NCBI GenBank assembly: GCA_030562195.1
Contig: CM060202.1
Location: 1,984,001-2,048,000 of the forward strand
DNA from: Nipponacmea schrenckii
Lineage: Eukaryota; Mollusca; Gastropoda; Lottiidae
Length of the DNA: 64,000 nt
Direction of reading: 5' to 3'
The notes beneath the pieces were generated by a model. It was not told the DNA's origin. It was given only the letters and a program-made list of their open reading frames with translations, and did not search any database. Positions within the stretch are counted from its first letter, which is position 1, and each line of letters begins with the position of its first letter. A program made the translations under genes and the position numbers. Positions 50,313 through 52,954 of this stretch are shown in pieces.

Positions 50313-52689
50313 GACAGACAGACAGACAGGGGTGATCACAATATACGACCAAAATACATTTTGGGCGTATAAAAAAGTGTACATTAATAGCTTAGTTGAA
50401 AGGCTTGAAGTCCAAGAGAGAAAAGTTCCTTTGATTGACGGACATCATAGAAGAAACTGTTCATTAAAGTACTTTTTAAAGAAAGGTGACAAAAGATACC
50501 AAGTATGCAAATCAATGTTCCTTTCAACACTAGCAATAGGTAAAAAGTCTATTTATGATTGGATTGAAAAAAGTACTAATTTCGAAACCCTGCATTAAAA
50601 GATTTGAAGCGTGAACATGCTAAAACGTTTCTAAATGATTTACTGAAAATGCCATCACACTATTGCCGCTCAACCAGCAGTAAAACCTATCTGGAGCCAG
50701 TATGTGTATCTTTCGCCGAACTGTACAGGGTATTTGAGCAATATTGTAAAGAAAAAAATAATCCAGTTGCTGGTCGAAAGTTATTCGCGCAGATTTTCGA
50801 TAGCTTAAATCTTTCGCTCTTCTCGTCTAAAAAAAGACCAATGTGATATCTGTAGCGCTTACAAACAAAACAACACAAGAGAAGAAGAATATACAGAACA
50901 CATTAAGAAGAAAGAAGAAGCACGAATAGAAAAGAACAAGGACAAAGAAAGAGCTTAAATAATAGATCCAACATTGCTTGTAGTTACCCTTGATCTTCAA
51001 GCCTTACTGATGTGCCCAATGCTCCAAGCGAGTGCATTATACTACAAAACGAAATTAGGCTGTCACAATTTCACTATTTTTAATGTTGCAAGATGTCATG
51101 TGCTATTTCTGGCACGAGTCCGAAGGTGATTTAACAGCCAATTCATTCTGCTCATGCATCTATAATTACTTAAATCACATTGATGAAACTATTTCTGAGA
51201 TTATTATTTACAGCGACGGTTGTAATTACCAAAATCAGAAAGTTACTCTTTCAAACACACTCCTTCTCATTGCTAAACAAAAGGGGGTTACAATAACTCA
51301 TAAATAACTGGAACGGGGACACACCCAAATGGAGTGTGACTCCATCCACAGTATTATCGAGAGAAAGCTTAAAAGAAAACCTATATATCACCCTCAGAAT
51401 TATGTAAATAAAATCAGAGATGCGCGACTCGAGAAACCATATGAGGTCCAGTTTTTGTCTCAAAATTTTTTTAAAAACTATTCTGCATTAAAGTATTATA
51501 CTTCTATTCGTCCAGGTTCCAAGGTTGGTGATAGTGTTGTCACAAATCTTAGGGTAATTCAGTATGATGCTAACGGTGAAATTATGTATAAACCTAATTA
51601 TGGGGAGGAATTTTCCTCGTTACCTAGGAAAGCCAAAGTTGCATCACCATGTACCACAGATGTTGCTTTCGGATTATACGACCAACCACTTCCAATTAAA
51701 GCAACGAAATACAGGCACTTGCAAGAATTAAAATCTGTCATTCCTCAGGAATTTCATAGTTTTTATGATAACTTGCCATATGAGTAGGAATTCTTAATCG
51801 AAAAATTACATTTACATTAGATTCCATTGTTGTTGATAATATTGTGTTTCATAATTCTGTATTGATAAAACGTTTTGAACAGATCTTGGTTAGTATATAT
51901 TTGAAAACCTAATGGGGAATGGGTAAAATAAATGATTAATATTTAAGGGATGTTGTCAACTATATATTTACGTTGCAGAGTGCATAGTTTCATTAGTATC
52001 TGCATTCTTTGGCCGATGGGGTGGGTTGAAAAGATATCTTAGAATCAGCAACAGTCTTATCTGTAAGTTACATTGTGTTGAATTACAAGACAATATATTG
52101 AAATGTTATATGGACAGCTGCAACTAAATTACTTATTGCAGGACTATATCCTTTTAAGACCACCAGATCCTTTTATTCGTTACTAGTGTGTATTTTATCT
52201 TATAGCCTATCCTCTTACGTCCCTTGATGTAAAAAAAAATATCGTGTATCCCATTTATTGACATACGAATAAATCCAAATCTCGTACATCAGGATTTTGG
52301 AAAGATATTTTTGTTCAATATCTCGTATGTCGTCTTTTCATGACCACACATATGATAGCGCAGATTCTTTCTTTGTTCGAAAGTTGCTTATTAATGACGT
52401 TAAAAATTTGATAAGATTTGTTGAATAAACTGCGATTTAAACAGTTTTTTAGCTCTCATGAAAAGTTGACCAAAATGACATACGAGGTATTGATAGCACA
52501 GCGACAATATAAACATGGCCATCAAACATTACATAGTTATCAATGAAGTTTTACATTCTGAATACCTTTTTTGGACTTGGAACGAACATGAAGATATTTT
52601 CTTATTTTCTTAATTGCTTTATCTCTTATCCTTCTTTCATTAGAAGCTAATCGCTGTACAAACATAAGTTCAGTAGATCCAGTTGCCAT
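3637..52689 (-). CDS. RRP1: RRP1 gene, nine coding exons visible, 3' end not in view
   Basis: Gene model built from nine minus-strand exons, listed separately. RRP1/Nop52 proteins are nucleolar factors for maturation of the large ribosomal subunit and its rRNA. Seen in sequence: an ATG, eight GT-AG introns, a compatible phase at every junction and 371 continuous residues. Recognisable Nop52 signatures are an [19 protein letters not shown] block (residues 47-65), a [14 protein letters not shown] block (101-114), an FxxIFLEEL helix (165-174) and an [16 protein letters not shown] block (262-275). A lysine/serine-rich tail starts near residue 310. Introns are 0.8-17.5 kb and packed with mobile elements. 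The last visible donor follows residue 371, so at least one exon is missing. The family call is from recognition, not a search; the chain of in-frame joins makes it strong. Confidence 0.93.
4100..4506. mobile_element. Harbinger-like non-autonomous DNA transposon
   Basis: Terminal inverted repeats ACGACGGACTTTTGTCC (4113-4129) and GGACAAAAGGTTGTCGT (4479-4495), with further internal TTTTTGT inversions. A short ATGGCGGAGCTCATGTGG stretch at 4334 resembles the start of an element-encoded protein but does not stay open usefully. The PIF/Harbinger assignment is from TIR style only; exact ends and target duplication are unclear. Confidence 0.45.
4361..7547. repeat. Three tandem copies of a ~1.06-kb segment
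   Basis: Copies begin at 4361, 5423 and 6487 and are almost identical (a few indels, e.g. one extra T near 6010 and a missing TCT near 7178). Each unit holds the right half of the Harbinger-like element, ~780 bp of unique sequence and the first ~290 bp of the foldback element that is complete only after copy 3. Junction reads ...CAATTTGAG/CATGACGAAG. No coding capacity. Confidence 0.9.
7257..9015. mobile_element. Foldback DNA transposon with 7-bp target duplication
   Basis: Arms 7257-7795 and 8477-9015 are long inverted repeats starting GGAAGACAATCCCTGCC. ACTGCTA flanks both sides (7249-7255 and 9016-9022), which looks like a target-site duplication (7 bp, perhaps 8 with one mismatch). The centre has ~180-bp sub-repeats with GGCCAATTTTTGAA and GTCCACGCTGATG motifs, first direct, then inverted. 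No transposase. Confidence 0.75.
9151..9984 (+). mobile_element. Pearl-like element, type B, degraded
   Basis: Head GTTGCCTAGCAAG plus ATGCCCAC at 9154-9176, then type-B core units at 9260-9420 and 9770-9984 (AGTCAAGG.CAATAACTC, GATCTCA.CAATA, CCAAATTTCATTCAAATC). The middle (about 9420-9765) is unrelated. No 3' hairpin; it runs into a hAT-like fragment. Confidence 0.55.
9985..10120 (+). mobile_element. hAT-like MITE fragment
   Basis: Begins CAGGGTTTTCAACCTTGGGG, a terminal repeat style common in hAT non-autonomous elements. No matching right end seen before the type-A element at 10372. Confidence 0.35.
10372..12199 (+). mobile_element. Pearl/HINE-like element, type A, complete
   Basis: Close relative of the element at 97-2224: GATAGCTTGCCAGGCAAGG head, ~160-bp units, (GGAC)n at 12117-12144, and a 3' hairpin region at 12167-12195 whose left arm has mutated (TTTACACC in place of ATACGCC). 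Some internal units differ in number from the first copy. Confidence 0.8.
12270..14265 (+). pseudogene. hAT-type transposase remnant (ZNF862/KIAA1586-like)
   Basis: Broken in many places by stops and frame changes, but recognisable blocks run in order. There is a [21 protein letters not shown] region (about 12440-12520), [10 protein letters not shown] (12585-12615), [15 protein letters not shown] (12682-12729, the conserved '.GTDGAS.N.G' motif) and a hAT C-terminal dimerisation block [20 protein letters not shown] (about 14001-14060). hAT enzymes cut and paste DNA; proteins of this type are often domesticated in animals, but this copy is clearly dead. Terminal repeats were not identified. Confidence 0.75.
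14266..15192. other. Intronic spacer, nothing recognised
   Basis: AT-rich sequence with simple T and A runs. A minus-strand open frame (15003-15317) shows no family features and overlaps the start of the next repeat. Confidence 0.5.
15570..15822 (+). mobile_element. Retroelement 3' tail ending in (ATT)n
   Basis: Sits between TTTATCTGAT and TTTTCAATAGGG, which are adjacent in intact type-A units, so it is an insertion. It has an internal T run (15681-15712) and a 3' end AATAAAGAG followed by (TTA)n. Likely a 5'-truncated non-LTR element or a SINE; no coding sequence to classify it. Confidence 0.5.
16678..17261 (+). mobile_element. 5'-truncated Penelope-like element with GIY-YIG domain
   Basis: Codes (to the stop at 17025) the C-terminal GIY-YIG endonuclease of a Penelope-like retroelement: [19 protein letters not shown], then [22 protein letters not shown] and [19 protein letters not shown]. 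The 3' part has CCCTGAGGAAGC and GGGAAACGTTGG, typical of Penelope 3' tails. Flanking CCCATTTTATGTG (16665-16677) and CCCATTTCATGTG (17262-17274) read as a 13-bp target duplication. The reverse transcriptase is absent. Confidence 0.85.
17414..17850 (+). mobile_element. Pearl-like element, type X, 3'-truncated
   Basis: GATAGCTTGCCAGGTAAGG head, CGCCCACTGGCAGCATTGAA, then ~160-bp X units (CAAGGGCAATAACTCAAAAAC, GTCAAATT.AACTTGAC, TTATCAATTCCAATGCT). Stops near 17850 where a minus-strand LINE remnant begins; no GGAC tract or hairpin. Confidence 0.65.
17830..18570 (-). pseudogene. Non-LTR retrotransposon (LINE) reverse-transcriptase C-terminus remnant
   Basis: Translating the minus strand gives, in order and with breaks: [18 protein letters not shown] (thumb region), a SHMGPKMWV segment, [35 protein letters not shown] and finally [18 protein letters not shown]. 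The last is the usual 'E.E.HFL..CP.Y' zinc-like end of LINE ORF2 proteins. Stops and frame changes make it inactive. Clade not determined. Confidence 0.75.
18575..19274. other. Intronic spacer, nothing recognised
   Basis: Contains a T run (18738-18751). The minus-strand open frame at 18695-18916 has no recognisable feature. Confidence 0.45.
19277..21010. mobile_element. TA-flanked non-autonomous DNA transposon, full length
   Basis: Imperfect terminal inverted repeats of about 27 bp: CCGTATATTTCCGTGTATAA with GCGCAGG at the left, and CCTGCGCACTATATTCGGAA with TTATACGG at the right. TA dinucleotides lie at 19275-19276 and 21011-21012. No transposase. Internal direct duplications: about 19979-20160 with 20268-20440, and 20572-20700 with 20766-20900. 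TA target and TIR style suggest Tc1/mariner-pogo (inference). A truncated second copy lies at 38455. Confidence 0.8.
21384..21481 (-). CDS. RRP1: RRP1 exon 8
   Basis: 98 bases completing Arg270, then residues 271-302 ([20 protein letters not shown]...) plus one base of Gly303. It closes the Nop52 domain and starts the acidic linker. Acceptor TTTTTATTAG, donor AATCCAG/GTAAAT. A pearl-like element begins only 43 bp outside the acceptor side. Confidence 0.88.
21601..23853 (+). mobile_element. Pearl-like element, type B, nested in type X
   Basis: Begins AAGTGGTTGCCTAGCAAGATACGCCCAC and ends GACGGACAGGGG, then hairpin ATACGACCACAT-TATA-ATGTGGGCGTAT (23822-23850) and AAAA. The host X sequence AATAACTCAAA/ACATTCACTG is interrupted exactly here, with no clear target duplication. 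Units of ~160 bp carry GATCTCATCAATATAAATGA. Contains a Penelope remnant (22146-23488). Confidence 0.8.
22146..23488 (+). pseudogene. Penelope-like element remnant with RT core deletion
   Basis: Fragments of a reverse transcriptase ([44 protein letters not shown]). Then come [15 protein letters not shown] and [12 protein letters not shown], a Cys motif ([12 protein letters not shown]), a GIY-YIG domain ([16 protein letters not shown] ... [12 protein letters not shown] ... [14 protein letters not shown]) and a C-terminal tail with [17 protein letters not shown]. Frame shifts occur near 22300, 22790 and 23000. The stretch holding the catalytic aspartates, present in the copy at 41456, is missing after residue block FMAEW. 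Confidence 0.85.
24436..25637 (+). mobile_element. Pearl-like element, type C, complete, nested in type X
   Basis: GATAGCTTGCTAGGCAAGG head with ATACGCCCACTTCAGC. About seven well-conserved units of 160-161 bp follow (CAAGGGCCATAACTCATAAAC, GATATTATCAAGATGAATAC, CCAAGTTTCATTCAAATCGG). It ends in GGACAGACGGACGGACAGG (25579-25597) and hairpin ATACATCCACAT...ATGTGGGCGTAT. The host X sequence resumes at TGAATTTTTACAC. The most regular core array in the window. Confidence 0.85.
26427..26524 (-). CDS. RRP1: RRP1 exon 7
   Basis: 98 bases: residues 238-269 plus two bases of Arg270. Encodes [14 protein letters not shown] and [13 protein letters not shown], the family's final conserved block, where a '.N RK.LY.LV+.F+D' motif is usual. 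Acceptor TATCTGTAG, donor GAAAAG/GTATGT. Confidence 0.9.
26965..27657 (+). mobile_element. Pearl-like element, type X, short
   Basis: GTAGCTTGCCAGGCAAGG head, ATACGTCCACTGGCAGC, three to four X units, then GACAGACTGACAGACAGG and a deleted hairpin (only CGTATAAAAA left). Serves as the unbroken reference for the nested element at 21524. Followed by a type-A fragment to 27850. Confidence 0.75.
27661..27850 (+). repeat. Type-A pearl fragment
   Basis: About one type-A unit (TTTTCAATAGGGTTCATCC at 27795-27813) with no head or tail, directly outside RRP1 exon 6. Confidence 0.6.
27896..27998 (-). CDS. RRP1: RRP1 exon 6
   Basis: 103 bases. One base completes Gln203, then residues 204-237 ([16 protein letters not shown]...). 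This is the 'V..I...VF..IV' helix region of the Nop52 domain. Acceptor TTTTGTAG, donor GCAATT/GTAAGT (strong). Ends in phase 0, as exon 7 requires. Confidence 0.88.
28226..28330 (+). repeat. Pearl-like head, orphan
   Basis: GATAGCATGCTAGGCATGG followed by TAATATACGCCTACTTGCAGC. The hairpin arms are CATGC/GCATG, differing from CTTGCC/GGCAAG of type A but still complementary. The body is lost. Confidence 0.65.
28386..32487 (+). repeat. Three tandem copies of a ~1.37-kb family D element
   Basis: Copies 28386-29730, 29731-31097 and 31098-32487. Copies 1 and 2 start with hairpin GGGACTTTGC-TACC-GCAAAGTCCC (28390-28413, 29735-29758), followed by a long T run. All end TTAGCAAAGTCCCAC, CTCTGT and a small hairpin GCCAC..GTGGC with CTCTAG. 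The tail therefore repeats the head inverted, as in the pearl-like families, but without the ~160-bp array. The second half is nearly identical in all three. Open frames on both strands recur in each copy and look fortuitous. Confidence 0.75.
29137..29188. promoter_or_regulatory. Inverted pair of DR1 nuclear-receptor-type motifs (family D, copy 1)
   Basis: AGGTCAAAGGTCA at 29137-29149 and its reverse complement TGACCTTTGACCT at 29176-29188. AGGTCA repeats spaced by one base bind RXR, HNF4 or COUP-type receptors (known). Copy 2 has the same first site at 30503-30515; copy 3 has it with one change at 31892-31904. Activity is unknown. Confidence 0.4.
32526..32760. mobile_element. Left end of a possible hAT-like element
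   Basis: TAGTGCTCACACGAATAGTG followed by short ATTCGA/TCGAAT-like motifs. A matching inverted end, reading TAGTGCTCACACAAATAATC on the minus strand, lies at 37216. No clear target duplication and no transposase seen, so these may be two unrelated ends. Confidence 0.35.
32794..33079 (+). mobile_element. Minimal pearl-like element with about one core unit
   Basis: GATAAACAAGCCCGAAAGGC head (arms AGCC/GGCT), TATACGCCCACCAGCAGC, about one core unit with CCAAGTTTCATTGAAATCC, GGACGGACGGACATCAGG, then hairpin ATACGTTCACAT-TATATGTGGGCTTAT and AAAA. Shows the complete plan in under 300 bp. Confidence 0.75.
33080..33728 (+). mobile_element. Pearl-like tandem array, headless
   Basis: Four units of about 175-190 bp (GAGGGCATAACTCACCAACCG, AAGGAACCGAGATT, CACATACCAAGTTTC) ending ACATTATATGTGGGCGTATAAAA. 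No head and no GGAC tract. Confidence 0.65.
33885..35525 (+). pseudogene. L1/Tx1-like LINE ORF2 C-terminal fragment
   Basis: The longest intact frame (33971-34777, 268 codons) begins inside the RT thumb: [18 protein letters not shown], then a LHKFLWNGP motif and [10 protein letters not shown], matching the 'LSL.GK..V.K ... FIW ... GGL...D' order of L1/Tx1 proteins. After a stop, 34796-35035 continues with [15 protein letters not shown] and a zinc-like [18 protein letters not shown]. An upstream frame break near 33953 precedes the TLGIYFS residues. Ends in an A-rich tail about 35505-35520. Truncated and broken, so inactive. Confidence 0.85.
35700..37000 (-). pseudogene. Penelope-like element remnant, antisense to the LINE
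   Basis: Minus-strand blocks in order: an RT tail [19 protein letters not shown] (about 36390-36310), a Cys-containing linker, then a GIY-YIG domain [20 protein letters not shown] (about 36145-36085) with [28 protein letters not shown] and AFWNRIV (to ~35830). Here the '[11 protein letters not shown]' segment precedes GIY-YIG, unlike the copy at 22146, so it is a different Penelope lineage. Frame breaks throughout. Confidence 0.75.
37150..37216. mobile_element. Right end of a possible hAT-like element
   Basis: Inverted partner of 32526: on the minus strand it reads TAGTGCTCACACAAATAATC. See the left-end entry for doubts. Confidence 0.3.
37701..37765 (-). CDS. RRP1: RRP1 exon 5
   Basis: 65 bases: residues 182-202 plus two bases of codon 203 (Gln). 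Encodes [19 protein letters not shown], matching the 'LI.PF.KF.A.T' helix of RRP1. Acceptor TAATTTTAG, donor CAACACA/GTATGT. It sits between two long, repeat-filled introns (9.7 and 5.6 kb). Confidence 0.88.
38026..39676. repeat. Direct duplication flanking a truncated transposon
   Basis: 38026-38454 and 39249-39676 are nearly identical (one-base indel at CTATTGG/CTATGG). The left copy runs into the TA-flanked transposon at 38455; the right copy reads straight through the same point, i.e. an unoccupied site. Confidence 0.85.
38455..39246. mobile_element. TA-type DNA transposon, left 0.8 kb only
   Basis: Nearly identical to 19277-20060, starting CCGTATATTTCCGTGTATAA, then cut off at TATAATGGGGCTATTTAG where the flanking duplicate begins. 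The right terminal repeat is missing. Confidence 0.85.
39385..40027 (+). mobile_element. Pearl-like element, type B, headless
   Basis: Type-B units (GGGCAATAACTCAAA, AAGATCTCATCAATATAAATG, CCAAATTTCATTCAAATC) ending in hairpin ATACGACCACATTATAATGTGGGCCTAC and AAAA (39996-40029). The GGAC tract is missing. Its beginning is part of the local duplication, and partial B units also occur at 38190-38454. Confidence 0.65.
40600..41056 (+). mobile_element. Pearl-like element, type B, degraded
   Basis: Two to three diverged units (GGGCAATAACTCGAAAA, TTCAAACTTGACCAA), ending ATGACATTATAATGTGGGCAAATAAAAAC. No head or GGAC tract. Confidence 0.55.
41456..42600 (+). pseudogene. Penelope-like element remnant with RT core and GIY-YIG
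   Basis: Blocks across several frames: [10 protein letters not shown], then [19 protein letters not shown] (41497-), [16 protein letters not shown], and an RT catalytic-like [20 protein letters not shown]. Next are an [20 protein letters not shown] stretch, [15 protein letters not shown] and [12 protein letters not shown], a Cys motif ([10 protein letters not shown]) and GIY-YIG ([43 protein letters not shown]). Same lineage as the copy at 22146 but keeps the RT core; the usual double-aspartate motif reads RFLDIF with one codon apparently lost. Inactive. Confidence 0.85.
42600..43376. other. Intronic spacer, nothing recognised
   Basis: Unique-looking AT-rich DNA between the Penelope remnant and RRP1 exon 4; no coding blocks or repeats recognised. 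Confidence 0.45.
43377..43571 (-). CDS. RRP1: RRP1 exon 4
   Basis: 65 codons, residues 117-181, phase 0 at both ends. Begins [10 protein letters not shown], continues through a [17 protein letters not shown] stretch and ends in [12 protein letters not shown], equivalent to the family's 'FHxxDIYLDEL..' segment. Acceptor TATTTCAG; donor AAAAAG/GTAAAT. Confidence 0.93.
43865..44300 (+). repeat. Type-A pearl fragment and a following orphan head
   Basis: Two to three type-A units (TAGGGTTCATCC, CAGCAAGTTTCGCCAAAATC) to about 44215, then a degraded tail and a separate head GTAGCTTGCCAGGCAAGG with ACCCACTGGCAGC (44255-44294), 34 bp from RRP1 exon 3. Confidence 0.6.
44335..44478 (-). CDS. RRP1: RRP1 exon 3
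   Basis: Exactly 48 codons, residues 69-116, phase 0 at both ends. Carries EELVDKIT and [16 protein letters not shown], the family segment with conserved W, RLDK and M residues. Acceptor ATTTTCAG; donor GATG/GTATGT. A detached pearl-like head (44255-44300) lies just outside the donor side. Confidence 0.93.
45412..46093. mobile_element. Foldback MITE with ~215-bp arms
   Basis: Left arm about 45412-45630 and right arm about 45875-46093 are inverted repeats (AAAAATTCCAG, GATTCAACTA, TTCTTTAGAGCTGAATA, ATGCATAGCACATT, TATACAACATTAGATCT). Arms are roughly 85-90% identical by eye. No coding sequence. Lies in RRP1 intron 2. Confidence 0.75.
46147..46226 (-). CDS. RRP1: RRP1 exon 2
   Basis: Codes residues 42-68, including the hallmark [16 protein letters not shown] segment of the Nop52 family. 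The acceptor is TTTTCTAG and the donor CATTCAG/GTATAG. The two leading bases complete codon 42 (Glu) from exon 1. Too short to stand out as an open reading frame; found by matching the family block and checking splice sites. Confidence 0.93.
46487..47440. repeat. Minisatellite split by a DNA transposon
   Basis: Units of about 22-28 bp (CACAACTTGCACACTATATA, CACCCAA) at 46487-46654 and 47235-47440, interrupted by the element 46655-47234. Open frames threading the array (46450-46857) are low-complexity by-products. Confidence 0.75.
46655..47234. mobile_element. hAT-like non-autonomous element in a minisatellite
   Basis: Left end CAGTCTTTCCAAAGGTT and right end AACCTTCGGAAAGAGTG are inverted repeats with CA...TG ends. 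Flanking 8-mers ACACACTA and ACACCCAA agree at six of eight positions, weakly consistent with a target duplication inside repetitive DNA. No transposase recognised. Confidence 0.5.
47441..48100. other. Intronic spacer, nothing recognised
   Basis: Overlapping short open frames on both strands (47454-47867) have no family features. Confidence 0.4.
48599..48850 (+). repeat. 42-bp coding minisatellite, six copies
   Basis: Six in-frame units encoding [13 protein letters not shown](E/Q), each 42 bp; the first two are identical and later ones diverge, with a partial seventh. All changes keep the frame. On the minus strand the same repeat gives a spurious Pro/Ser/Phe open frame. Confidence 0.9.
49163..50375 (+). 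mobile_element. Pearl/HINE-like element splitting the transposase-like gene
   Basis: Starts GATAGCAATGCAATGCATTG (arms CAATGC/GCATTG) followed by AAATACGCCCAAATGGCAGC. It ends with (CA)n and (CAGA)n (50279-50330), GGGGTGATCACA and hairpin ATACGACCAAAATACATTTTGGGCGTAT plus AAAAAA. The coding frame before it (..GDQWIGRRK) joins that after it ([12 protein letters not shown]..) without loss, so the ends are exact to within the shared A run. The body lacks an obvious ~160-bp array. Confidence 0.85.
50279..50330. repeat. (CA)n / (CAGA)n microsatellite
   Basis: About 15 CA dinucleotides followed by about five CAGA units, in the position occupied by the GGAC tract in other pearl-like elements. Confidence 0.9.
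51790..52565. other. RRP1 intron 1, promoter-proximal part; nothing recognised
   Basis: AT-rich unique DNA between the end of the nested transposase-like gene and RRP1 exon 1; no repeat or coding block recognised. Confidence 0.45.
52566..52689 (-). CDS. RRP1: RRP1 exon 1 (start codon)
   Basis: Encodes residues 1-41 plus one base of codon 42. The start is [10 protein letters not shown], followed by [19 protein letters not shown], a typical Nop52 N-terminus in which a helix of charged residues precedes the first conserved block. The donor is AAAAAG/GTATT at 52565-52561. The next conserved block begins in exon 2 in the matching phase. Confidence 0.9.
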
Positions 52690-52702
52690 TTTCAATATCC
52701 AA

Positions 52703-52708
52703 CACGTG
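52703..52708. promoter_or_regulatory. CACGTG E-box upstream of the RRP1 start
   Basis: A palindromic CACGTG lies 14 bp upstream of the RRP1 ATG, in the leader or core promoter. Myc/Max proteins bind this motif and often regulate ribosome-biogenesis genes (known). Function here is inference from position only. Confidence 0.35.
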
Positions 52709-52954
52709 GGTCAATTGTTTTGGTTCGGTTTCCGGGTTGAAGTTAACTCCACATTTCATCACCATGAAGGTAAAACTAAAATAGAAGGATTCGACCATGG
52801 AGTTTCAAAAGTGACTTTTTAGAGCAGAGGTATAGATACTCTCAAACACTTTCCTTTAAGCATCTATGTATAAGTTTTTTTTACAATATGCGTCGATACA
52901 AAGCTAATATTACTAAGGAATAAGTTAACTTCAATAAAACACATCTCCTAATAG

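Larger units (their letters stand above)
48101..51787 (+). pseudogene. Transposase-like RNase-H-fold gene (unnamed metazoan family), broken
   Basis: Nested in RRP1 intron 1 on the opposite strand. N-terminal acidic region with a 14-residue repeat (48599-48850), then [13 protein letters not shown] in a shifted frame (~48940-48980), [19 protein letters not shown] (49056-49130), and after an inserted element [15 protein letters not shown] and [20 protein letters not shown] (50390-50510). Then a CDICSAYK zinc-like motif (~50843), [12 protein letters not shown] (~50982), [12 protein letters not shown] (~51211), [11 protein letters not shown] (~51322) and a C-terminal [13 protein letters not shown] ... 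[20 protein letters not shown] recall this domain order from multicopy uncharacterised proteins of many invertebrates. D (LDLQ), D (YSDG) and E/D (QMECD) could be a DDE-type triad (inference). At least four stops or frameshifts. Confidence 0.7.
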
